Assembly (NCBI RefSeq): GCF_963583255.1
Contig: NC_084809.1
Coordinates: 7,115,501 to 7,179,500 of the forward strand
DNA length: 64,000 nucleotides
Direction: 5' to 3'
Source of the DNA: Pyrus communis
Lineage: Eukaryota > Streptophyta > Magnoliopsida > Rosales > Rosaceae
The position numbers and the translations under genes are program-made. Shown here piece after piece: positions 22,800 to 34,071 of this stretch (positions are counted from its first letter, which is position 1; the number at the start of each line of letters is the position of its first letter). The notes below the pieces were generated by a model. That model had not been told where the DNA came from. It did no database searches and saw only the letters and a list, made by a program, of their open reading frames with translations.

Positions 22800-22804
22800 G
22801 GATT

Positions 22805-22990
22805 CGGAGAGCTCAACACTTCAGTTTTTGAAGAAGATGAGGACCCTGAAATTTCATTTAAGTTTGATTGGTACATGGTTCTTCCAAGAGTTTTTTGTGG
22901 TCTAATTGTTGGATTCGTTGCCGGGAACGCTTTTGCAGACAAGAAGCATGAATGATTTGTAGAGACATTTAGCAAGAGGAGGAGGTAGTC
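22805..22990 (+). pseudogene. RLP3: C-terminal scrap of a receptor-like protein
   Basis: The plus strand encodes VFEEDEDPEISFKFDWYMVL, followed by a hydrophobic helix (LIVGFVAGNAFADKKHE) and FVETFSKRRR. These match the acidic juxtamembrane, transmembrane and tail of RLP1. A TGA at 22953-22955 replaces the Trp after KKHE, and a TAG follows the basic run (22986-22988). All LRRs are missing, and the left edge is the junction with the copia remnant. The strand is opposite to RLP1 and RLP2. Confidence 0.85.
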
Positions 22991-24658
22991 AATAGCCAAA
23001 AGAGAGAGGAGGAGCAAAGGACTTAGTCCTTATTGTAATTCATGTTGCAGCTGTTGGTAGTGTCTGTTGTACTATTATGTGTGGTCTGGTTCATGCAAGT
23101 ATCTTACAATAAGTGGGTTAGAATAAGTTTGCTTAACTTGCTTGGTCTAGACCTTTTTGGTTTACTTTAAAGGGGTTAGGTTTCATGTCATATCCTCTTT
23201 TACTTGTATCTTTTGTGTTTTCGTTTCTGGAGGGGTAGTGTTTATGCCCTTCATTCATTTTCATGTTCTTTTTCTCATTTTCTTTGTATTATGAGGGATA
23301 AGGTTTATGTCCCCCTGACTAGGTGTAACTATTTTTTTTCGTTACCAATACAATTTCCTTCATACCGCCGAGGTTTTTTTTTTTTTTAATTTTTTATTTG
23401 TTTTTTTAACTTGCTTGGATTTTTAGTCTCTCTTAATTTACATTTTTTTTTTTTGGGGAGATCAAAATTAACTTTTTAACAAATTTTGTTCAATACAGAT
23501 CGCCTGTTTAGTTAAAGAGATCCAAATGGTTTACGCATATGTGATAGATTGATAGATGGCCCTTCCTACTTTGAAAATCTTTCTTCAATCATAAAATAAA
23601 ACAATGTACAAAAAATAAACTTCGATTACTGCCACTCTATTAGATTACATTAATCTAAAATAGTGTTCCAAAATGGCACTATTCATCTTGTTTATGAAAA
23701 TGTGCTTTGATGTTGACTTAATTACGATTGTGCCATTGCGTGTGTGCGCGTTGTGCTTCAACTGGGTTAGGGCTTTATTTTTTGGTTGACATAGGCCATT
23801 GACAAGGTTCAAGCCCTGACAGATCAAATGTTGTTCTTCCCCTCTCTACATTCCAAATCCAACGGATAGATTGGAAAATGACATAGGTCTTTGGTCATTC
23901 ACGATTGGGGGTGTTTGGGTTTGATGGGATTGAGGGAGTGGGTGAGGATTGTGGTGGTGTTGCAGAGGGTGAGGGTTTATCGATGGTATAGCCTTGCACA
24001 ACTTCAAGGACAGAGAAAACGAGAAAGAGAATAAGAGAGCGCTTGCTGTTCGGGCTAGAATGTCCCTCGCATAACTCCCCTTGTCTTGCCTGTCAAGCAA
24101 GGTTTGCTGCTTGTTTTTCTGCATCATGAGTTTGGAGTTAGTTTGAAAGGTGCTTTTATGGGGCCTCAGGAAAGAATAAGAACTATGACTGATATAGGTT
24201 TGCAGGTCATGAAAGGTTTAGTTTCTTTACCACATGTTGCAAAAATTCGTCTTGCTCATTTGATTTACTATTGCAGGCTATGAAAAATACCAGTATGATG
24301 AGATCCTGTGCTACATGTGGTATTTCTATAAATAAGGACTTGACTTAGGTCAAGGGCCGTGTTCTTGAGACTCCGAAGGTAAACTGTCACTTTGTATATT
24401 GGGGGGGGAGGTGGGGTGGTGCGTGGGTGCGACTTGGATATTTCAAGTAAGCTCAATGTGGCTCATAGGTTGTACCGAGGGCACAAATGAGCTCAATATG
24501 GCTCATCGGTTATAGAGAATTAGAATTTGCGACTTGGATATTTCAAATGACTAACAAACAATTTAACTTTTCTTCCCTGTCAATTTTGACTTTTAGGAGT
24601 TAATTTTTGAGATATATTGTTACTAACAAACTTGAATTTTTTGCTATTTAGTAGTGAA
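22991..24658. other. Intergenic DNA, no gene recognised
   Basis: Short frames (for example 24086-24283, plus) have no recognisable similarity. A block beginning TGCGACTTGGATATTTCAA occurs twice (about 24428 and 24528). T-rich runs lie at 23367-23455. The right end is the Helitron insertion site. Confidence 0.5.
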
Positions 24659-25701
24659 CTAGTTATTTATACCCGCGCGATGCTGCGGGTTTTAAAGCAG
24701 AATGAAATGCTATATTAAAGACTTGAAAAATGAATTTGCAAAGCAATAACAACATTAATAACAAAGAAAATGGAAAAGTTGGAGAAAAGCTTGAATTGTG
24801 AGAAGGTAGGGATAAACATGAAAGTTTATGATTGGATCACAGCACTTATAACTGTTTTTGGATTAGGATGATCATATTTACAAACAAAAAATTAGCAAAT
24901 ACTTTCATACAGGGATACAGAAAATATTAGAGCTATTAGAGCTATATATTCTACTTTAGTTGTTCTTTGTGCTCTAAAAACTAAACCAGCTTCTGTACAC
25001 AAAAAATTAACAAATGCTGGTATACGGAGGTGCAAAAAATATTGTCCAATTTTGTGCAGAAAGTGGTATTTACAAACCACCAAAGATAACAATGTTTAAT
25101 ACAGAGTAGGAAAAGATGCAAAATATATTGTAGCAAAGGAGGAAACGTCTTATAGCAGGAGCATTATCAGTGTTGACATTGAGAAACCAACTTGTACAGA
25201 GAAAAATAATGCAAGGCATTTAGACAGTGATTAAGTTCACAGCTGAGTAGTTTTGAAGCAAAGAATTTAGCAAAATGAAACCATACTAACCTAGTTAATT
25301 TTTGGAGGGACTATCTTTTTTTGCAGAAGCTGGAGGTGATTTTTTTTTTCAGCAATTTGATAGGCATTTCATCAAATTCTTTCGGGTCAACTTCTGAAAA
25401 TTCTTCTGCTTCACTGTTTTAAATGACCATGACTGATGAGCACATTTTATTGGATAAAACATAAAAAATGTTGTCCAACTATAATTCGTATCTCTTTACT
25501 CAAATTTTGTCTTTAAAAAAAACAAAAAAAAAAAAAGATTCTTGACAGGTATATATTAAGCAAAGCAAGATAGCCAGAAGATATGATTATTTGAACACAA
25601 GGAAGTAAAATAAAAGTATTAGATTTTATGATACTATGGAGTTTGAATCTATACCTCTGTTCACTGCTAGTAAAAAGAGCTTTCCTCACAGACTCCCTCT
25701 T

Positions 25702-26085
25702 TCATTTATGTGATTCTCCGCTTGTTTCAGGTGGTGAGGTCGAAGATGATACAGTAGTGGAAGATATTGTGACTGCTCTAGGTAAGATTTGTGGAGTTAT
25801 TGGTTCTATAGCTGTATCATCAGACACATTGTAAACCAACACATCACTCAAGTTGAAACTATTTTTTCTATTTCCAAATCGCAAGTGGAAAATCTTCTTT
25901 TGTCCAATCAGTCGCAAAAACTCATTTGGCAGTTGTTGTTGGCCAATCAATCTCTGATTCATGACCAAATCTTTGCAGGGCATACAAAGAGTTTTTCTCC
26001 AGCTTTGCCAATTATCAAAACACTAATTTCATTAGTGTTGTCTTCAAGAATCAAATTAACTTTGTACCAATATTTAAAAACTGAA
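25702..26085 (-). pseudogene. Replication protein A large-subunit-like OB-fold fragment
   Basis: On the minus strand about 26082-25975 reads WYKVNLILEDNTNEISVLI and onward, and after one frameshift 25983-25702 reads LPNEFLRLIGQKKIFHLRF followed by SDVLVYNVSDD. Together they resemble the C-terminal single-strand-DNA-binding OB fold of RPA1-like proteins. It shares the orientation of the host Helitron. Plant Helitrons often carry RPA-like genes, so this may be a relic of the element's own accessory gene or a capture. Confidence 0.65.
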
Positions 26086-26920
26086 TTCCATGAGTTTTTT
26101 TTATGGCTTATAACTCATTGTTAACAATCAGAGCAAAGAAGTTTAAAGAACAGAGGTTACAGATTTGAAGTCATTTTTTAGTTGGAAAGAAACAACATGG
26201 AATTGAAAATCGTAGAAAAAGTAAAAAAAGACAGAATAACAAACTTGCATATTGAATGTTACCATGGTGTTGGAATTTGGTTGGAGTGTTTCTGACAGAT
26301 GAGTGGTCCGGTCGACGGGTCCTTATGCATTTGTTTGACACAACTAAGGCAAGCATTGTACCACCAATCATAACGTGTGTCAAAACGTTTGACAGATGCT
26401 TTACATAGGAATGTATCATTCTGTTACATGTTTTATGACACGTGTATCATAAAAGAGCAACAACAAAATTAAATTCTGTTCAATATGTAAAAATGCAGGT
26501 AAATGTTTTTTTTTAAAAAAAAAAAAGATAGAAAAGCACAAATCATTTGTATACCTTATACAAATCAAGATTCGAAAAGGCCAGCTCATCTATTGTTACT
26601 CTTCTTGTTGTACGCAGAATTTCAGCCTCATTTGCCTACCTTGAAGAAGGAGCCAGTATTTTTACAGAGACTTTACAGGTTGAGAACCTGCAAGTTTAAG
26701 AAATTTTGAAAAATCAACATGTTTAGAGGTTTGAACAGGAAGGACGATTTTAGAAGTGCATTGACATTGATTTATATGAGTTAAACTCCGGGATGTCTGG
26801 GTCGATGAAAAAAAGGGAGGAGCCAGTACTATTCAAGACAATGTTCTCTGTTGATGGCAAAAAATAATAACAGAATTGTAAAACAAATATTAGCAAATAT
26901 GATAGATGAGTAAATGTTTT

Positions 26921-29117
26921 TGTGACATCCCGTCCCGGGATTATTAAAACGCACGTGTGAAATTACATATTTGCCCCTAGTTCGTTTCGTTATTCTGTTT
27001 GGTGGGTGGTGTGGTGTTGGCATGTGTTGGGCCACACACACACACACACTGTCCCTATCTCTCTCCCTCTGTCTTCTCCCTGTCACTTTCTTTCTCCCGT
27101 GTTCCCATTTCCTTCCTCTTCCTATTGGAATTGTACGGACACACACGAACACACTCAACCACTTACAGATCGAGGGAACCAAGACCACCCTCGTGCTCGT
27201 GGGGCTGAGAGGAGTCCAGTGGTACCATTTTCAGGTAAGGTTGTAGCCGTTTTCACGTCGATTCGACGAGGTCCGTTTTAGTTACTATTCATGCAAACTT
27301 ATTCTAGCATGTTTTTGGACTTTTGAAGCTTGTAGTTGTGTTTGTGAGGTCCCAAGGAACCTCGGAGTGTATCGTTGGACGGAAGTGGACGTCAGAATAG
27401 CCTGGTTCGAGCTTGGCCGGTTATGGAGTTTTTGGACAGGTATAATCTTGTAGTTTTAGACCTTAAAACTTGTTTGGACGTGTTCTACTAGTTCTAAGGT
27501 TTAATTGGGTGCAAGAAACGTGAAAAATGGTGGAAAAATGTGCGAGAAAACCCAAGTTGCAGGTTTTCCCAGTTTCCGGCGCCGGCGACGTCGCCGGAGA
27601 TTGAACAAAGAAGGTGACGGAATATTCCGTCAATTCTGACGAAATATTCCTGACGCCGTTAACGGAATCTGTCAGTTTTGACGGAATATTCCTAACGGTG
27701 TCAGTTGACGCCGTCAGTGTGCGCCACACGTGCCTGCGCGTGGCCGGCGCGTGGGGGCGCGTGCGGCGGAGGAAATTTTTTCTAAAAATATGGTTTTGAT
27801 CCTGAGGTTGTGTAGAGCACGTTGGTATATTCATTTGTCCATTTTGAGCAATGTATGAGAAGTTATTACGAGAAGTTGGTTATGTGCTTTAAAGTTAACG
27901 TTTTTATAGTTATTTCGCATATAGGTGACACATACCCCAAGGACGAGCGTTCGCACTCGAGGCAGGGGGGCTACGACCCTTCCACATACCAGTGAGTGGG
28001 CTTTTGTTTTCCGTATATACCTATATACATTTATATTCCCAGAAATTGTTTAAAAAGGGTTATTTATGTTATGCCATGCACTTTATTATCATCGTTTATG
28101 CATCGTTGCATGCATTAGTAGTGGCATGCATATACATATGCATATTGGGTGCTGTGGACGCACAGGTAAGTGCCAGGTAAGTGGTATTCATATTTACTTT
28201 CAGAGGTAGTTTGAGATGCTTAGAGAGCTCATAACCTGCACCCCCAGTGTTAGTGCTCCCGCCCTGAGTAGGGCACAATCCTTCACGTGATGTTCACCTC
28301 CCGCACCACACGCTCAGCTTGGATCCAAGTTAGGTGCACAGTCTTGTCGTACAGACCACTTTAGGTGGTTCCGACTCGTAGGTGACCCGCAATTATTCGC
28401 ACAGTCTTCACGTGATCGTAGCACTAGAGCGTATATATATGTTACACCCAGGCCTGTCGTACAGACCACTTTAGGTGGTTTCGACTCGTGGGCAGGTTCA
28501 GTTGTTGAGTTTGAGATTTGAGCTCTATATGCAGCCGTACAGGTCACGTTAGGTGACTCCGGCTGCCAGATTACATGTTATTGACATACTTTATACCTGA
28601 GCACTTGCATTGTATTATGAGATTTCCGACATGGCATATCTTGAGCATGATTGGCATACCCCTGAGCATGTTTGGCATATCTATACATACGTATATATGT
28701 TTATTTTCTGGGAAGTATACAGGTTTTTACAGCGAGGGGTTAGAATGTATTTTGCTAAATGGTTTTCAAAGTGCTTTGTTTTTGCCCACTCACGCTTTTG
28801 TTTTGCGTCCCTCCAGGTTCTAGTCGATTAGCAGTTTCGGTGGTATTCCCAGAGGATTCTCCCGGCTTTCTGACAGATACTCACCAGCGTAGGGTCACTT
28901 TTGGGTGTACTTATGTCGCAACTTTCTTTTGGACTGCTGTAGACCTGCTCTGAAATTGTCTTTCACTTACGCTAGCACTTGTTTAGTACTTTGTATGCTA
29001 GTTTTTTTTTATTATTCGTACTGTTATATTATTACTTTATTGGCTTCCGCACGTGCACATGGCTACGTCACCTTCGGGTAACGGCCAGAACGCTCCGATC
29101 TCGGTCGGGGTGTGTCA
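26921..29117 (+). repeat. 5' LTR of the Gypsy element
   Basis: 2197 bp from TGTGACATCCCGTCCCGGG to GGGTGTGTCA. It contains an (AC)n run near 27033-27049, a GC-rich palindromic patch (GGCGACGTCGCC) near 27585, and a direct repeat of GTACAGACCACTTTAGGTGG at about 28349 and 28460. Confidence 0.93.
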
Positions 29118-29120
29118 GTT

Positions 29121-29133
29121 TGGTATCAGAGCC
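29121..29133 (+). other. Primer-binding site of the Gypsy element
   Basis: TGGTATCAGAGCC lies 3 bp after the 5' LTR, complementary to the 3' end of initiator Met tRNA. It is the same primer as used by the Cassandra and TRIM elements in the window. Confidence 0.9.
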
Positions 29134-29196
29134 TAGGTTTGGCAGTCCTGTGTCCTTGTGAGTATTCTAATGGTTTTGGTGTCTTCTGTCAGAATT

Positions 29197-32100
29197 ATGC
29201 CTCCTCGTCGGGAACCACGTCGTACTTCTGAGTCTAGCTTCCCCGATGTTGCTCAGTTGGGGGAAGTTATTGCTACAGCCCTTCAGTCAGTGATGCGCCC
29301 TCCCCAGATGACTCCTCTGGAGACTATGTACAATCTGAAGTTGGATAAGTTCAAGGGTAGTGAGGGCCACGAGGGCGCAGAGCGCTGGTTAGAACACATA
29401 GAGAAGGCCTTCCGTGTGTTGCATAATCAGGGGAACCTTCCTATGGAGAGGTGGGTCGAGACGACCTCATGGTTTCTGGATACGGAGTCTGCGGCTTGGT
29501 GGGAGCAGGAGCTTTGTAGGTTGACTCTAGATCAGATGACTGATTGGAATGTTTTTACGAATTTGTTCAAGAGGAGGTATGTGCCCCCTGAGTACATTGA
29601 TAGAAAGAAACAGGAGTTCACCGAGCTGAAACAGCGGAAGATGACGGCGAATGAGTACTACCGCAAGTTTACGGACTTGTCTCGTTACCATCCTGACGTC
29701 GCTGGTAATCCGACGGAGATGTTTCGTCGCTTCCGCCTAGGTACTAAGAAGAAGTGGCGTTCGATGGCGACTACTGTCCACAGCGAGACTTACCAGGATT
29801 TCTATGAGATTTTGTTAAGGATTGAGGACTCTGAGAACATGTCGAGCGACATTGATGAGGAAAATGACGGCAATCAGAAGAAGGATGACAAAGGTAAAGG
29901 TCAGGCATCGCTCGGGCCCCGTCAGACTCAGAACTTCAAGAGGGGTGGTGCTAGCTCGAGTTCTTCGAGTGGTGGCTTCAGTGCCACTGGACAGGGTCGT
30001 GGAGGTAGATTTTCTGGTGGCGCTAGAGGCCAGAGACAGGGCGATGGTGGACGAGGCAGAGCCCCAGTTTGCCGTAGGTGTAACAACAGGCATTTCGGCG
30101 AGTGTAGACGTGGTAGCAGCGGTTGCTTCACGTGTGGACAGATGGGACATAGTGCGGCGAATTGTCCCCAAGGTCAGTAGCAGCAGAAACCGCAGCAGAC
30201 CTTTATGCCACCACCTGCACCACTCCAGCAGATCCAGGGTCCTAGTAGCTACGGCCAGGCGGGTCGAGGTGGTGCTTACCACTATCAGGGTGATGCTGTC
30301 CCTTACGCTCCGGGGCAGTATCAGTACCCTCAGGATCCCTATTCCCAGGGTGACTATCTCCAGTATTCGGGCGGCTATATGCCGTATCCTCCAGCTCCAG
30401 CTGGTGGTTCTCAGTGGTATCAGGGAGGACAATATCAGCAGGGTGAGATTGCCACTAGCAGTGCAGGGTCTTCGAGACAACCGGGTCAGCCCAGTCAGGG
30501 GCGTGGTGCTCAGGGACGCGGTGTTCAGGCGAGCAGAGGCCGCGGTGGACGTCAGCAGGGCCAGGGGCGTCTTCACAATATTTCTCTGCAGGACGCTCAG
30601 AACAACCCAGACTTGATTATGGGTACGTTGAACATTCTTGGTTGTTTTGCTAAAGTCTTAATTGATTGTGGAGCTACACATTCCGTAATTTCTCATACAT
30701 TTGCTCAAGTGACGCAACCTCGCCCCACACCTCTAGGGTACGATTTAGAGTTCGCTATGCCTAGAGGAGAGAGATGTGTTGTAGATTGTGTGTACCCAGG
30801 ATGTCCAATGATCGTAGAGGGTGTTGCTTTGTCAGCCGATCTTATCCCGTTAGATATTGTGGACTTTGATGTGATTCTGGGCACGGATTGGTTACATTTC
30901 TATTGTGCCAACATTGATTGTTACGGGAAAGTAGTTACGTTTCACCGACCTGGACTATCTGTGGTTACTTTCGTGGGTGAGCAGAGTAGGGTGAGACATG
31001 ACGTTATTTCGGCGCTGCGAGCGAAAAAGTTGTTATCTAAGGGTTGTCAGGGGTATCTAGCTCATGTGGTGTTAGATGAGGCTGTTCCTAGCAGAGTTGA
31101 GGATGTGAGAGTGGTCAGACACTTCCCTGATGTTTTTCCCGAGGATTTACCTGGTTTACCCCCAAATCGAGACGTGGAGTTCACTATTGAGTTGCTTCCA
31201 GGTACTAATCCTATTTCTTTAACTCCTTACCGTATGGCTCCCGCGGAGCTCAGGGAATTGAAAGTTCAGTTGCAGGAGTTAGTGGATAAGGGATTCATTC
31301 AGCCTAGTACTTCGCCTTGGGGCGCTCTAGTTTTGTTTGTGATGAAGAAGGATGGAACTTTGAGGCTGTGCATCGATTACAGGTAATTGAATCGGGTGAC
31401 GATTAAAAACCGTTATCCGTTACCTCGTATCGATGATTTGTTTGATCAGCTTCGAGGTGCCTGTGTGTTCTCCAAGATAGACTTGAGGTCTGGTTACTAT
31501 CAGCTGAAGATTAGTAGGGATGATGTCCCTAAGACGACGTTCAGGACTCGTTACGGTCATTACGAGTTTCTGGTTATGCCATTTGGGTTGACGAATGCAC
31601 CAGCCGCCTTCATGGATTTGATGAACCGGGTGTTCCAGCCTTACTTGGATAGATTTGTTATTGTCTTCATTGACGATATTCTGGTGTATTCTAAGTCGAA
31701 AGCGGAGCATGTTCGACATCTTACTTTGGTGCTGAAGAGGTTGAGGGAACACCAATTGTATGCTAAATTTAGCAAGTTCCAGTTCTGGTTAGATCAAGTT
31801 GCGTTCTTGGGGCACATCATTTCTGCTTAGGGTATTTTGGTGGACCCTCAAAAGGTTGCAGCTGTGGAGAGTTGGGAGCAACCACGAACCGTCACCGAGG
31901 TGAGAAGTTTCCTTGGCTTGGCGGGGTATTATCGGAGATTCGTTAAGGATTTTTCGGTGATTGCCTTACCACTGACGAGGTTAACGAGGAAGGATGTTAA
32001 ATTTGAGTGGGATGATAGGTGTGAGCAGAGTTTCCAGCAGTTGAAGCATTGTCTCACTCATGCACCTGTTTTGGCACTCCCAGACGATAGTGGTGATTTC

Positions 32101-34014
32101 GAGGTTTATAGCGATGCTTCCTTGAATGGTCTGGGATGTGTATTGATGTAGCATGGTAAGGTGATTGCTTATACTTCGCGGCAGTTGAAACCTCATGAGT
32201 TGAATTACCCTACACATGATTTGGAGTTGGCTGCTATCATTTTTGCGTTGAAGTTGTGGAGACACTATCTTTACGGAGAGAAGTGCAGGATCTTTACAGA
32301 TCATAAGAGTCTCCAATATCTTTTTACTCAGAAGGAACTTAATCTTCGTCAGCGGAGGTGGTTGGAGTTGCTCAGCGATTACGATTGCACGATTGATTAT
32401 CATCCTGGTCGTGCAAACATAGTGGCTGATGCACTTAGCAGGAAGTCACAGGGCCGTATTAATGCGTTGTACGCTAGTCGTGTTCCTCTTTTGGCTGACT
32501 TGCGTGTTACGGGAGTGAGGTTAGAAGCCGAAGATCGAGAAGTGGCGTTACTTGCTAATTTCCAAGTTAGGCCAATTCTTATTGATCGGGTGCTTGAAGT
32601 TCAGGTAGCTGATCAGGAGACTCAAGAACTTATTCAAGTTCGAGAGCAAGGAAGGAGGCGAGACCTCAGAGTTCGTGATTCGGATGGCATGTTGATGCTA
32701 GAGGGTAGAATGTTCGTGCCTAATAATGTGGAATTGAAGAAAGAGATTCTCGATGAAGCACATGTCTCGGCTTACGCCATGCATCCAGGAGCTACTAAAA
32801 TGTATCATACCATTCGACCATTTTATTATTGGCCGGGTATGAAGAGGGAGATAGCCGAGTATGTGAGTAGGTGTGCTGTTTGTCAGCAGGTTAAAGCAGA
32901 AAGGAAGAAGCCGTTTGGGTTGTTGCAGCCGCTTCCCGTTCCAGAGTGGAAATGGGAAAATATCACTATGGATTTTGTGTACAAGTTGCCGCGTACACAA
33001 AATGGCTTTGATGACATTTGGGTGATCGTTGACTGACTCACTAAATCGGCACATTTTATTCGAGTGAGAGAGAAGTATTCTTTGAGCCGTTTAGCGGAGT
33101 TGTTTATCTCGAAGGTGGTGAAGTATCATGGTGTCCTAGTGAGTATTGTCTCAGATCGTGATCCACGATTCACATCGAAGTTTTGGGTGGCTTTTCAGGA
33201 AGCTTTGGGCACGAGATTACTTTACAGTACGGCGTATCATCCACAGACAGAAGGTCAGTCAAAGAGAACTATTCAGACTTTGGAGGATATGCTGCGAACT
33301 TCGGTATTGCAGTTTGGTGATGCTTGGCACCAGCGGTTGGATTTGATGGAATTCGCTTACAACAACAGTTTTCATTCGAGCATTGGCATGGCGCCATTTG
33401 AGGCCTTGTATGGCAGAGCTTGTCGCACACCGTTGTGTTGGTCAGAGGTTGGAGAAAGAGTTCTAGTGGGTCCGGAGATTGTCCAGGAGACTACTCAGAA
33501 TGTTCAGGTAATTAAGTCTAACCTGAAAGCAGCTCAGGACAGGCAGAAGAGTCTAGCGGATCGGCATGCTACGGACAGAGTGTATGAGATCAGAGACTGG
33601 GTATTTTTGAAGCTTTCACCGTGGAGAGGTGTCGTGCGGTTTGGAAAGAAGGGGAAGTTGAGTCCCAGATACATCGGACCATACATGGTCACATAACGAG
33701 TTGGTGAGGTAGCTTACAGGTTGGAGTTACCTCCGGAGTTGGCTAGAGTGCATAACGTTTTTCACGTGTCTATGCTCCGACATTATGTTGCTGATCCATC
33801 TCACGTGATACCTCCTCAACCGTTAGAGATTAATCCAGATCTGACGTATGACGAAGAACCAGTGACGATCATTGATTGGAAGGAGAAGGTTTTGAGGAAC
33901 AAGACGGTGAACTTAGTGAAAGTTTTGTGGAGGAACCATTCAGTCGAGGAAGCTACGTGGGAGACAGAGGATCGGATGAGGGATTTGTATCCTCGGTTGT
34001 TCTTTGACCACTAG
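29197..34014 (+). pseudogene. Gypsy gag-pol polyprotein with six in-frame stops
   Basis: A single frame runs from MPPRREPRR to a C-terminal chromodomain. Order: gag; zinc knuckle CFTCGQMGHSAANC (about 30124-30165); protease LIDCGATHS (about 30658); reverse transcriptase with [10 protein letters not shown] (about 31664); RNase H with YSDAS (about 32107); integrase zinc finger (H, H, CAVC); integrase core with MDF, SDRDPRF and TEGQ; chromodomain WKEKVLRNKTVNLVKVLW (about 33877-33930). Stops: TAG 30178, TAA 31384, TAG 31828, TAG 32149, TGA 33034, TAA 33694. No frameshift was noticed. The copy is inactive, though it could be mobilised in trans. Confidence 0.93.
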
Positions 34015-34058
34015 GGGTCGTTGCTTGGTTGTTTTGAATTTCAGGACGAAATCCTTTT

Positions 34059-34071
34059 AAGGTGGGAAGGT
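34059..34071 (+). other. Polypurine tract of the Gypsy element
   Basis: AAGGTGGGAAGGT lies directly before the 3' LTR and fits the plus-strand priming site. Confidence 0.8.

Noticed and set aside
26971..28953. Many short frames repeated at 34122-36083
   Set aside because: They occur in both LTRs of the Gypsy element, which are noncoding.
29815..30616. Frames of about 250 codons overlapping the Gypsy gag region on both strands
   Set aside because: They are shadows of the gag-pol frame, low-complexity Arg/Ser-rich, without domain similarity.
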